Shown here piece by piece: positions 18,942 through 30,369 of a stretch of 64,000 nucleotides of DNA. The number at the start of each line of letters is the position of its first letter. Position 1 is the first letter of the stretch. A model generated the notes under the pieces. That model ran no database searches and had not been told where the DNA came from. It was given only the letters and a program-made list of their open reading frames with translations. Origin of the DNA: Forficula auricularia. Taxonomy: Eukaryota; Arthropoda; Insecta; Dermaptera; Forficulidae. The translations under genes and the position numbers were made by a program. The stretch covers positions 4,110,118-4,174,117 of the forward strand of contig JALMQS010000089.1 of NCBI GenBank assembly GCA_024734495.1. The letters are read 5' to 3'.

Positions 18942-19650
18942 GACTTTACCATACATTTCTGGTTTGAGTTTGGTACAAGAGCCTAGATTTTAATTTTTTG
19001 ACCCCCGCCCCCCATTTTGGGGGGGTTTGTATTTCCATTTTTAGTGTTCTAGGGGCCCACTGATTATGTATACAAACTTTGGTTGTGTTTGCTCAAATGC
19101 CCTAGATTTTTTATATTTTGACCCCACAACCCCTCTAATTTTGGCGGAAGCAAAAAATATTTTCGTTATTTTAAGTTCATTTTATAGTATATTTCATTTT
19201 TATTGTTTTTTTATTTTGAAAATATTTTACAAAGAGAGAAACAAAGAGGTTGTCCTCTGCTTGATGCAAATAAACATACACACATATATACAGATATATC
19301 ATCTCTGCTACTCTCGGCAAAACAAAAACTTTTCAATGAAAATATTTTAATTTTTAAATTTTAACCCCCCTCCCCTCCTCACCCCCTTAATTTTGGGTCG
19401 ATATGCACCAAAATCTAATCAGCTCTTAATCTCAATTGATCAAAACTACGTGTGAAATTTGGTTTTGATATTCAGACTAGATTTTTGAGCTAGTGCGGCC
19501 ACAATAATTTGGTAACGCACAGACTAACAGACATTTTGACAAAACAGTTATTATCTCGAAAAATATAATTTTCTTCGATGATCACTTATTAGAGTTTTTT
19601 ATAGAGCGAATGCAGCACCTAGGACCAAACTATGAGTGTACTTTTTTCTC
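18942..19650. mobile_element. TTTACCATACA-family element with PLE insertion
   Basis: Starts ACTTTACCATACA and reads through the family in reverse ('actgattatgtatacaaa', 'cctctttcccc'-type C-runs, 'gagctagtgcggcc'). The right terminus is missing after about 19650. A 108-bp PLE piece with a perfect duplication sits at 19229-19336. Confidence 0.65.
19229..19336. mobile_element. minimal PLE insertion, inverted plus direct terminus
   Basis: An inverted PLE tail (~75 bp, 'caaagaggttgtcctctgc' onwards) is fused to ~33 bp of the direct terminus ('tctgctactctcggc' to 'cttttcaa'). Perfect 12-bp duplications TGAAAATATTTT flank it (19217-19228 and 19337-19348). Shortest of the PLE cassettes; no hammerhead retained. 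Confidence 0.85.
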
Positions 19651-20900
19651 TAAGATTAGATAAAATGAAAAATTTCTTTAAGCTGCAACAGTATCGAGTT
19701 ACATGTCACGAATCATTGTTTCGTTTCATTTGGTTTTTTAAACAATTTTTCTTACTCTAATTTCTGAATTTATTATTGAATATTTTTTTATTATTTGACT
19801 TATTTTGCGCCTTATTACGTAGGGTTGTTGGAGCATCGAAATAAGGGTTAATATGTATCTTAAGATACAAATTATATAGTAAAAAGCAATAAATAAACTG
19901 GTGGATAGTTAGTAAAAGAATCGTTTTCAGACAAATGTTTATATGAACTTTTTCCATTATTTTGACCCATATAACAACCATCTGAATTATCTACTCGCAT
20001 TATAAATACAGATATATGTATAAATCCGGATTTTCCAGTGTGCCTGAATATTCAATTTTTTAAAAAAATTTTAATTACTGGTTTATTTTTTCATTTATTT
20101 TTTAATTTTTTTTGTATGTTTGATCATTAATGAATATTTGTTGTTGTTTCATATCATTTTTTTTGCCCACTAATCCTAAAATAAATTAATGGATATTGGT
20201 TACCTACCACCATACCACCATAGCGAGAATTCAAAATCCGCTTCTCTCCTGGTTTATTTTAATAATAATTTTTTTGTTTGTAAATCATCCAGCAGTTGTT
20301 GTTGTTGTTTGCCTCCGTGTGGTATACTACTCTATCTATATTTTTTTTCATGTGATAGCAAAATGAATATTTTATTATTTTCAAATGTCATTAGATAATC
20401 CTAATGAATTGTATCCACACGGTTATTGCCTGCCTGCCTGCCTACCGGGCTGCCTGAATGCCTGCCTGGCGCCGCCTCACTACCTGTCAACCCACTCCTC
20501 CCCCCACACCACCATACGCTAAATCCTAACCTATTCTCTCTCAATATATGCGTATATTTAATATAAAAAAAAAAATGTTTGTGAAATATGTTAAAGCCCA
20601 TATTTAGTGATAAAAAAATAATAAATCATACGCTCCATCTCCGTTTTTAATTTATTCCACGTAATTGAAAAGATTTAGTTTACCGAGAGTTGATATTATG
20701 ATTCATAAAGAGAAATCATCTGATTGATATAAATATATTGAAAAATAAGCTAATGTGGCCATCCACGTGACTTTATCATACACCATATACCCCTTCTCTT
20801 ATATTTGATAATATAATTTATAATCATTTACGAAAAAACCCTCCGCTCCACTCTGAATTTTGGGCTCATTAGGAATTTATGATATCTACTTATAGTACAA
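19651..20900. other. mixed AT-rich DNA, less repetitive
   Basis: No gene is supported. 20420-20530 is a GC-richer block with 'tgcctgcctgcctaccgg' repeats. 20665-20745 holds a degenerate PLE terminus. From about 20750 a TTTACCATACA-family copy starts, interrupted at 20901. Confidence 0.4.
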
Positions 20901-22083
20901 GATCCCGACTTAGGTCGACCTTCACCTATCGAGGTTCTTGATGAAATTAATATTTTGATAATATAATGTATATTAATAAACAAAACTTGATAGGGTCGAC
21001 ATCCAATTTCCCTGAATAGCTATTTTTGATACAAAATTCAATAAAAAACATAAAGAAAGAGTCATTGAATTTGAATGTTGATGCAAAAATAATTGTTAGT
21101 CAGAAGGATAATGTTACATATTGATAATTTCGATGTGAGGGAATTTTTCCCATCTTAAGATTGTTCCAAGGCTGTAGATGACATATTTGTAAATTTTTTT
21201 TTTTTTTTTATGATAATGATGAGAGAGGAGTTACACCAAAAGGTGCAACCCACCTAAAGGCCTGGGTTGGCCCTCCATCGTGAAAAGAAGAAGAAAGAAT
21301 TTTATGGGTTGGGCGGGGGTCGAAGGTATCTGTGGATACGGGTCTTAAATAGCTGAAGGTTATAGGTCGCGGGAAAGATGGTGGCAGGGAGCGAGTTCCA
21401 GTCTCTGGAGGTCAAAGGGATAAAAGAGTTGGCGAAAGCGCTTGTTCGAATTTTATCCAATTTGACAGCGAAGGGGTGCTGAGCGTTAGAAAACCGCGTG
21501 TTTCGCGTGATTCGCGAAATGTCGAAACGTTCCTGTGTGACAATAGAATAAATAAAAATTAAAAGATAAAAATGTGTTTTTTTGTCAAAAAAGAATAAAA
21601 CTAACACGTATTTAAAAGAGAATTTGTATCCTCAAAAAATTTAGATATATATAAATAAAAAATTCTCAGAATTAATCAAGAAATTAAAAATAATTAATTA
21701 ATTAATTAATTCCCAATGAAATTATCTGTATTTTCATATTTAACAATAAGGGAAACTCTATAACTACAAAATACTAATTCGAAGTTACCTGTTAATACCC
21801 TGTCTACCTGGACTTATGCAGCGAAAAAAGATGGCGACCCAACTTTTCCATTTTATATACATATTTTAGTCTCAATTGGTGGTTAATATGTATATTTATC
21901 CGGAAACTCGATAACTAGATATATGTAATAAAATTAACAACTTTAATTTTTTATTAAAAATAGATATGCAGGAAATTGGATGTCGACCCTATCAAGTTTG
22001 GTTTATTAATACATTATATTATCAAAATATTAATTTCATTAGGAAACTTGATAGGTGAAGGTCGACCTAAGTCGGGATCTTAG
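20901..22083. mobile_element. long-TIR element with a nested LINE
   Basis: Terminal inverted repeats of about 110 bp (20901-21012 and 21971-22083), starting AAGATCCCGACTTAGGTCGA. Comparison with the 4.6-4.7 kb copy of the surrounding family shows that family interrupted at this point, so this is an insertion. The interior holds a LINE 3' end. No transposase frame is seen. Confidence 0.7.
21197..21610 (-). pseudogene. non-LTR retrotransposon 3' end
   Basis: On the minus strand the last ~55 residues of a LINE ORF2 are readable (RFSNAQHPFAVKLDK, then SRDWNSLPA, then FKTRIHRYL), followed by a short 3' UTR and a poly-A tail at about 21197-21210. The endonuclease and RT domains are missing: a 5'-truncated insertion. 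The 'RDWNSLP..F' tail is typical of jockey/CR1-like elements and clearly related to the copy at 39.7-40.5 kb. Confidence 0.8.
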
Positions 22084-22910
22084 ACTATTATAAATTGGAT
22101 GTCTTCTAAAGTAAATATCAGCTTTCTTTGATTTTTATTTGTAAATTTTATTAGGGAAGTGTGTACAAATTTAGCCACGCTAACGTTAGTTGATTTTTTA
22201 AACTGACTTCCAATCGACTTATAGACATTAAAATTAGTATTTATATACTTCAACTATCCTTGTACCTAAAATAAATTTTCAATCACCTTAGGAATAAGTT
22301 AAAGCACCTGAAAAAATTAAATTTACAAAAATTACCCAAATATGCTACTTTATACAGACATGGTCGGGCAAAGTGGCCACTTAACTTCTAAGTAAAAAAT
22401 AAGTGATAAAAAAGTCTTTTCACTTAGAAAATAATTAAATTGAATTAAATTAGAGAACATTTAATTTAATTTAATTTATAACTGTTTTTCGAATTTGAAT
22501 ATAGCTTAGAAAATAATGTATTTTATTTAAAGATTAAATTCTTTTTGAACTTCCCCCTTTTGGGACGCTATCAATTTCACATAGGAAGTCATTTTCATAA
22601 GGTCATAAAGGGTGCATATGCGAAATTTCATACAAAATCAATCATTGGACAAATTCTGCAGGATTCTGGCCTACAAAAAAGCTCTAAAGAGTTAACATCG
22701 AAAAAGTTATATTTTACGAGATATTAATTATTTTGGCAAAATGTCTGTTAATTAGTATCTTAACAACTTTTGTGTACATTCTAGCTCAAAAACTAGTGTG
22801 AATATCAAAACAAAATTTCTCATGTAGATTCTTTATCTATTAATATCTATCAACTCTTATTAAACGATCAAAAATTGAATGTATATATTTATACTGATAT
22901 ATGGGGAGAT
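22084..22910. mobile_element. TTTACCATACA-family remnant
   Basis: After the long-TIR insertion the host repeat resumes ('aatatcagctttctttga'). Further landmarks run to about 22830 ('ctagctcaaaaactagtgtg'). Non-coding. Confidence 0.5.
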
Positions 22911-23660
22911 CCATTACATTTCGACGAAAGTGTGCGGGGGTGGCTCACCGATTTTGATGCCGATTTTTTCCTCGAAAGTGCATCAGAAAAGGAGATGGTA
23001 CCGAAAATTTGAGCCCGATTTGATCAAATTTGGCCGCAGAATTTTTTGAATTTTGAAAAAAGTCGATTTTTCAGTCATTTTCAAAAGTTTATATCTCAGC
23101 TTCAATATAACTTAGAGACTTGTTTGAAAACGCATTCTACTCTGTAAAACTCTCTACTTTTAAGAAAAAAATTGGTCATTGGTTTGATACTCAAGTTCGG
23201 CTTTACAGCGAGCTGCTAACTAAACCACTGTTTCAGACAAATTTCGCCTATTTTTAAAATGCTGTCATATCTACAGTTTTCAAAGTAGTGGGTTGATCAA
23301 CAGCTGATATTTTTTTGTTCAGATATACTCTGAAGAAATCTACCCACTTTTTACTTGAGTGCTTAAGTTATGGCCATCTAAAGCCGATCGATTTTTGAAA
23401 AATCGTCAGTATTCAGATAACCAGAACTTTTTCTTTCAAATAAAAATCCTTTGAAATTTTGAGGCAATATACTTCATAATATCCTTAAACAGCCCTGAAA
23501 ATTTCAAATTTTGAAATAAAAGTGGTTTCGTAGCTATGGATTTTTTAAAATATCAACTTTTCGATTTAATATGACATTTTTTGTGGTTTTATCATCAATT
23601 TTATAATTTTAACGTAAGTAATTGATATTTTTAAGAAAATATATTCGAAAAATAATTTTT
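22911..23660. other. unclassified repeat-like DNA
   Basis: Sequence such as 'accgattttgatgccgattttttc' and 'tatctcagcttcaatataac' has the look of a dispersed arthropod repeat, but no termini are clear. No gene. Confidence 0.35.
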
Positions 23661-23676
23661 ATAAAAAAATAAAACC

Positions 23677-24600
23677 GACTTCAAAAAAATTAAATGCAAC
23701 AAATAAAATCATAATAACCAAAAATCAAATAAAATACACTAAAAGGTATAAAATAATTATTATCTTATTTAGTTACAACTAAACGACGAAATATAAACAT
23801 GAAATTAATTTTTGAAGTCGGTGCCAAACAAACTATACCCACCAAGACGTGCTAAAAGTCTATAAGATCCGTCGAGTGCGATTCATAAAATGTATATGTT
23901 TGGCACCAAATTTAAAAAGTAATTTCATGTTAATATTTCGTCGTTTAGTTGTAACTAAATAAAATAATTATTTTATACCTTTTAGTGTGTTTTATTTTAT
24001 TTTTAAGTTATTATTATTTTATTTGTTGCATTTAATTTTTTTGAAGTCGGTTTTATTTTTTTTTATAAAAATTATATTTATTTTTCTCATTTTAGTGATG
24101 TTATTAATAGTGACTTAATATAATACCTTGCATGCATCTCGTAAGAAAGCGTCAGGTGAATGAATCAGAAAATGCTAATAAAATTCAATTCATAAATATA
24201 GAAATTCTCTCGAAACGTTTGCGGGTATTAAATGAATGTTTGAAGATTTTATTTATTATAATTTCGATTATTTGGTCATAAGAATTGGAGATTTACGTTA
24301 TTTCGTCATTGATTATATGTTCAGAACTTGACCAAATTAATATGGTACCACCCCTAAGGTACTCTCTTTCCAATAAAAAAAGAATAATTAAAATCGGTTC
24401 ATAAACAAAGAAGTTATGTCTGAACAAACATATCAAAAAAGGTCCAATACCAATGAAAAAAAACGGGACCAATTGGAAGCTAGACTGAACCCAATGCAAA
24501 AAACCCATCAAAATCGGTTCACAATTGGTGGAGATATGAGGTAACATAGACACAAAAAAAAATCGAATAGAAAACTTCCTCCTTTTTTGAAGTCGGTTAA
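23677..24600. mobile_element. ACCGACTTC composite element
   Basis: A palindromic unit (23677-24055) followed by a long-form tail ending 'cctccttttttgaagtcggtta'. The tail contains a segment ('gcatgcatctcgtaagaaa' to about 24300) absent from the copies at 2.4 and 25.2 kb but present inverted at 27.2-27.5 kb, so there are two tail variants. Confidence 0.7.
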
Positions 24601-24797
24601 AAATAAGGATCAAAATGGATTGTTTGAGAAAATTGAGTGAAAAAATTAATTAATTAACTATTGTGATGAAGAGCTGATTAGATTTTGATTGAAATAGAAC
24701 AAAAAATTAAGGGGGGGGGGGGCGTTCTTATAGAAATTTCCCCCACTTTGGAGGCCACTGCTCTAGGTAACCAGACTCAAATTCATTAAGAAAAAAG

Positions 24798-25498
24798 AAA
24801 AACCGACTTCAAAAAATTAAATGCAACAAATATAAAAATACACTAAAAGGTATAAAATAATTATTATCTTATTTAGTTACAACTAAACGACGAAATATTA
24901 ACACGAAATTACTTTTTAAAGTCGGTGCCAAACAAACTATACCTATAAGCGAGCGTACCCGCCAAACGTATTAAGTAAGATCCGTCGAGTGCGATTCATA
25001 AAAGGTATATGTTTGGCACCAACTTCAAAAAGTAATTTCGTGTTAATATTTCGTCGTTTAGTTGTAACTAAATAAGATAATAATTATTTTATACCTTTTA
25101 GTGTATTTTTATATTTGTTGCATTGATTTTGATGTTATTTTTCTTAAAAATTTTTATTTTTCTCTTTTTAGTGATGTTATTAATAGTAATCATATCATCA
25201 GAACTTGACCAAATTAATATGACACCATCCCTAAGACACCCCCTTTCGGATAAAAAGAACCATCGAAATCGGTTCATAAACAAAGAGGTTAGGTCTAAAC
25301 AAACCTAATAAAAAAGGTCTAATACCTATGAAAAAAAATCGAAAAAAATGGGACCAATCGGAAGCTAGACTGGACCCAATGCAAAAAAACTTTTCAAAAT
25401 CGGTTGACAATTGGCGGAGATATGAGGTAACATAGGCACAAAAAAAAAAAAAAAAAAATCAATCGAATAGAGAACCTCCTCCTTTTTTGAAGTCGGTT
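24798..25498. mobile_element. ACCGACTTC composite element
   Basis: A palindromic unit (24798-25125) plus a tail ending 'cctccttttttgaagtcggtta'. Very similar to 2050-2760. A G-run (about 24711-24722) and a TTTACCATACA fragment precede it. Confidence 0.72.
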
Positions 25499-25499
25499 A

Positions 25500-26255
25500 A
25501 AAATAAACACAGATGGAGATTATTAGTTTTCAATATATGTTCAGAGATGAAATATCTATCGATCCTCGGGTGCCTTCTGCTGAAACTTCTTTCTCCTAAC
25601 ATTTCTAAAGGCTTCTTCTTCTAAAGGAGCAACAACGGAGAATTACAATTCTCAAAAGAAAAAGAAAAAAAAATTATTTATTTTTCTAGAGCGCGATAAA
25701 AGAGAGTGCATTTTACATGACACTTAACAAGCATCGAAACGAACGATTAGTTGTCCGTCCGTCCGTCCTGAGGCACAGCTGAATAAACAACCACGCGATA
25801 TGCACTGAGATCGGTAAAAAGAAGCTGAAGAAATCAAAAGCCCCCCCGCCCGGACAACAAAAGAACCCCCGAGGTTGTTTGCTCAATTGGACATGGGAAA
25901 TAATTACAAAACAGACAACAACAATGCAATATCAGGGATCGGCAAACAAACCGACGCGATGTGGCCAAAAAAAATATAAAATTTGTGTTTAAAATAAACA
26001 CGAAAAAAGGTGCGGGAGGGGTGGGGGGGGGGGGTCATTGTGTGAAATCAATTAACAATCTGTACAACAAACCAGCAGGAGAGCAAAGAGACCTTAGATA
26101 AACAACAATCTTGCTAACCTAAAAATGTTCTATAGATCTATTTTTATATAGCGAAATATCAAAGTTAAAGTAGTATGCTTATATAGGGCATTCCACGACA
26201 AAGCGGACGGTTTGAAAAATTTTAATTTTTAATTTCCTTCATTTTTTGACATTTT
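25500..26255. other. less repetitive DNA, no gene recognised
   Basis: Normal-complexity sequence with no long frame or recognised element; may be host intergenic or intronic DNA. Contains 'tgtccgtccgtccgtcctg' and a G-run near 26024-26034. Confidence 0.4.
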
Positions 26256-27185
26256 TAACCGACTTCAAAAAAGGAGGTTCTCTATTCGACTGAATTTTTT
26301 TTTTGTGTCTATGTTACCTCATATCTCCGCCAACTGTGAACCGATTTTGATGGGTTTTTTTGAATTGGGTTCAGTCTAGTTTCCGATTGGTCCCGTTTTT
26401 TTTTCATTGTTATTGGACCTTTTTTAATATGTTTGTATGGCATAGCTTTGTTTATGAACCGATTTTAATGATTCTTTTTAACCGACTTCAAAAAAGGAGG
26501 AGGTTCTCTATTCGACTGAATTTTTTTTTTGTGCCTATGTTACCTCATATCTCCGCCAATTCTCAAACGATTTTGAAAAATTTTTTTGCATTGGGTCCAG
26601 TCTAGCTTCCGATTGGTCCCATTTTTTTTTCGTTTTTTCATAGGTATTAGACCTTTTTATTAGGTTTGTTTAGACCTAACCTCTTTGTTTATGAACCGAT
26701 TTCGATGGTTCTTTTTTTATCCGAAAGGGGTGTCTTAGGGATGGTGTCATATTAATTTGGTCAAGTTCTGATGATATAATCACTATTAATAACATCACTA
26801 AAAAGAGAAAAATAAAAATTTTTAAGAAAAAAATAAAAACCGACTTCAAAAAATTAAATGCAACAAATATAAAAATACACTAAAAGGTATAAAATAATTA
26901 TTATCTTATTTAGTTACAACTAAACGACGAAATATTAACACGAAATTACTTTTTGAAGTCGGTGCCAAACATATACCTTTTATGAATCGCACTCGACGGA
27001 TCTTACTTAGTACGTTTGGCGGGTACGCTCGCTTATAGGTATAGTTTGTTTGGTACCGACTTCAAAAAGTAATTTCATGTTAATAATTCGTCGTTTAGTT
27101 GTAACTAAATAAGATAATAATTATTTTATACCTTTTAGTGTATTTCATTTGTTGCATTTAATTTTTTGAAGTCGGTTTTTATTTT
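26256..27185. mobile_element. ACCGACTTC composite, inverse orientation, partly duplicated
   Basis: Two copies of the outer end (26256 and 26478, 'aaccgacttcaaaaaaggagg') lead into the tail and then a palindromic unit ending at about 27178. The doubled end suggests one copy inserted into another or a local duplication. Confidence 0.68.
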
Positions 27186-27920
27186 TTTCTTAAAAATTAT
27201 TTTTATTTTATTGGAAAAAGGTTGCCTTAGGGGCGGTACCATATTAATTTGGCCAAGTTCTGGAATAACGTAAATCTCCAATTCTTATGACCAAATAATC
27301 GAAATTATGATAAATAAAATCTTTTATAAAAAAATCTTAAAACATTCATTTAAACCCTTCAAACGTTTCGAGATAATTTCTATATTTATGAATTGAATTT
27401 TGTTATCATTTTCTGATTCATTCGCCCGACAGTTTCTCTTACGAGATGCATGCAAGGTATTATATTAAGTCACTATTAATAACATCACTAAAAAGAGAAA
27501 ATAAAAATAATTTTTATAAAAAAAATAAAACCGACTTCAAAAAAATTAAATGCAACAAATAAAATAATAGTATACTCAAAAAATAAAATAAAATCCCCTA
27601 AAAGGTTTAAAATAATAATCTAATTAAGTTACAATTAAACGACGAAATATTAACATGAAATTACTTTTTAAAGTCGGTGGCAAACATATACTTTTTATCA
27701 ATCGCACTCGACGGATCTTACTTAGTACGTTTTGCGGGTACGCTCGCTTATAGGTATAGTTTGTTTGGTACCGACTTCAAAAACTAAATTCATGTTAATA
27801 TTTCGTCGTTTAGTTGTAACTAAATTAGATAATTATTTTATACCTTTTAGTGCATTTTATTTTATTTTTGAGTTATTATTATTTTATTTGTTGCAGTGAA
27901 TTTTTTGAAGTCTCGATTTT
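27186..27920. mobile_element. ACCGACTTC element, second variant tail
   Basis: An inverse variant tail (27186-27525) and a degenerate palindromic unit (27530-27915) whose right terminus is mutated ('gaagtctcgattt'). Confidence 0.62.
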
Positions 27921-28480
27921 TTTCTAAAAATTATTTTTTAAAACAAATGATTGGATCATATTGATATTTTTTGCCAATTAGATCTTTATATTCTTTTTTA
28001 TTCTATTTGTAATTGTAAATGTGTACTAGCGATTAATTGATAGTGTTGCTATGGGTACAGAAATAGATTATATGTACCCACGTTCTCTCGATTGTTCCAT
28101 TGGTGATGATTCATCAACGAACATTACAGGACAATTTCCCTCAAATTTCTAGCAAATTTATTATATATAGGTTCTGGATCTATCTATTGAGCTATATATA
28201 TGTGGGTGTGTGTGTGTTAAGTCGCTTATCTCAAAAGCCACACGCAATGCCCCCCCCCTCGTCCACCCTTTACGAATATTCCAAAGATAGAGAAAATGAA
28301 AAGAGAATCCGCCTCGAGCAAAGCGAACAAATCACGTTAATTGGAAATTCCATTAACCAATAGAAATCGAAGAAAATCAAAACAGATTGTCATTTATTAG
28401 ATCCGAGATGAAATGGATTATGTATATATAGGGTATGGTCAAGTATTGTAATCGTGATTGAAAAAGTTGATTTTTTTTTT
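27921..28480. other. low-repeat DNA and a small repeat fragment
   Basis: 28080-28370 has normal complexity but only short frames. A TTTACCATACA fragment occupies about 28428-28475 ('gggtatggtcaagtattgta'). Confidence 0.4.
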
Positions 28481-28485
28481 AAATA

Positions 28486-28660
28486 CAGTAGAGCATCGAT
28501 TATCAGAATAGTGATCAACCGAAAGGGGTGGGTGAAGCAGAACACAATCATGTTCAAACTTGTCGAGGCACGCTCACTGTTTGCCAGTAGCAGAGCATTA
28601 GTCATTTAATAGCAACATTTCGTATAATGGGAGTCCCTGATATATAGACAACCAATTTAC
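28486..28660. mobile_element. pogo/Tigger-like terminal fragment (tentative)
   Basis: 'cagtagagcatcgattatc' resembles the terminus of pogo/Tigger elements (CAGT..., then CGATTATC). No matching right end is visible and no transposase frame. A short, decayed piece. Confidence 0.35.
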
Positions 28661-28954
28661 CAGATCAGTTAAGGGTCTGCATACCCTGCAAAAAAAGGCG
28701 CAAGCCATTCTCTATTTCAATGCGAAGCATGGATGAATGGATGATGTACGTATGTCAGGGGCGTAGTCAGAACTTGGTTCTGGGGGGGGGGAGGGGTTCT
28801 ACTAGTTAGTTTTTAGAACAAAATGTTTTTATTTCCAAATTAAAATTTAAATATTTATTATTTAATAATAAAAAAATTTATTTGTTCAATTTGATTCTTT
28901 TAATTTTTTGACAGGAAACAATTACTTTGTTTTAAAAAGTTTATATATTTTATT

Positions 28955-29240
28955 ATTATCATTTCCGTCCATAATTTAATTTATAATTTGAAAGTTTATA
29001 TTGGGAATATAAGGACAAGTTTTTTATGTGTGACTTTTATTTTATCCACCAACGTTTCGTCGACTTTGCCGACTTAGACGAATGTGTGACATGACTATTT
29101 GAAGCCCTGAAGAAGTCGGCAAAGTCGACGAAACGTTGGTGGATAAATACAAAAGTCACACATAAAAAACTTGTCCTTATTTTCCCAATATAAACTTTCA
29201 AATTATATTTTATGTTTGAAATGCTTTTTCTCTTAGTAAA
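28955..29240. mobile_element. HHR-bearing inverted-repeat cassette, second family
   Basis: Arms at about 28965-29078 and 29107-29220 are inverted copies ('acttttattttatccacc' / 'ggataaatacaaaagtca'), around a 30-bp core. The right arm carries an intact hammerhead-like motif; the left arm has lost the CUGANGA portion. Same layout as the PLE double-tail cassettes but a different sequence family. Confidence 0.65.
29107..29137 (+). ncRNA. hammerhead-like motif, GAAACGUU type
   Basis: CTGAAGA, A, stem II GTCGGC-AAA-GTCGAC (6 bp with one G-U), GAAAC, GTT. Position 7 of the hammerhead core is variable, so CUGAAGA is permitted. Stem III collapses to the palindrome ACGU, as in minimal PLE hammerheads that need dimerisation. 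Confidence 0.62.
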
Positions 29241-29273
29241 AAATCCGGACAAATAAGTTTAATAAATGAGCCA

Positions 29274-29305
29274 CTGAAGAAGTTGCAAAACAGCAACGAA
29301 ACGTT
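29274..29305 (+). ncRNA. hammerhead-like motif, GAAACGUU type
   Basis: CTGAAGA, A, stem II GTTGC-AAAACA-GCAAC (perfect 5 bp), GAAAC, GTT, then TGGCG. Only 137 bp beyond the previous motif but with unrelated stem sequence: covariation that preserves the stem. Confidence 0.6.
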
Positions 29306-29319
29306 TGGCGTATTTAATT

Positions 29320-29770
29320 TAATTTAAAGTCATGTCCAACTCCCTGCGATTCCTTTAATTATTAATCATGGACACGAATAATGAAATATTACATATTTAT
29401 TTTTATTTTACAATTATATGAGCATCGAGCAATAAATACTCCCTACCCATGTCCATATTTAGTACAATGTTCTTTTTTATTTAATCATTTTTTTAATATT
29501 TTAGTGAAAAAATTTTGAAAAAACCCAAGACTTGGATACTAGTTAGTTAAAAGGATATAAAGAAATTCTATGCTTTTATATATTAATATTAGAGTCCCGT
29601 TAAATTAGAATAAAAAAAACATTAATCGGTAAAGATCTGAATTTTGGTATACATTCTTATTCCAGCTTCGCATTGAACATACTAAAAGTCCTCTTCAAAA
29701 TCTGTTGTGCTCGAGCGGCAATCTAGAAAAAAGGTACCCTTTTTCAGTTGTTTGCCTGTATCTCGGCAAC
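29320..29770. other. AT-rich sequence, nothing recognised
   Basis: No frame, RNA motif or repeat end seen. Confidence 0.45.
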
Positions 29771-29771
29771 T

Positions 29772-30360
29772 AAAACTGATCTCAACAAAAACACTTGTGT
29801 AAAAAAAGGCCAAGTTCGATTAATAAAATCCGTTTGCCAAAAAAAGTAGTGAGATCTAATGTGCTGCCAAGTTCAACATCATCAATTTATTAAATGAGTC
29901 GAGAATATATTAGTAACTTCAATTAAAACGCATGTTTTTCATTTCACATGTCCCTCTATATTTTTTATTGATTTCACATTTTTAGTTGAAATTATTTTCC
30001 TAAAACTTGGCTTTTACGCATTAAATTATTATTATTATTGTTTGATAGGGCCTCCACCACTCCCCTCTTATTAAGATCCCATGATATGGTAACTAGTAAT
30101 TCGTGACATACATAATAATGCGTAAAAGCCAAGTTTTATGAAAATAATTTCAACTAAAAATGTGAAATCAATAAAAAATATAGAGGGACATGTGAAATGA
30201 AAAACATGCGTTTTAATTGAAGTTACTAATATATTCTCGACTCATTTAATAAATTGATGATGTTGAACTTGGCAGCACATTAGATCTCACTACTTTTTTT
30301 GGCAAACGGATTTTATTAATCGAACTTGGCCTTTTTTTACACAAGTGTTTTTGTTGAGAT
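29772..30360. repeat. long near-perfect inverted repeat
   Basis: Arms of about 245 bp (29779-30027 and 30118-30359) are almost identical inverses, with a loop of about 90 bp ('gggcctccaccactcccc'). A transcript would form a long dsRNA hairpin. Non-coding; likely a foldback element or a recent inverted duplication. Confidence 0.8.
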
Positions 30361-30369
30361 TTCACTTCT

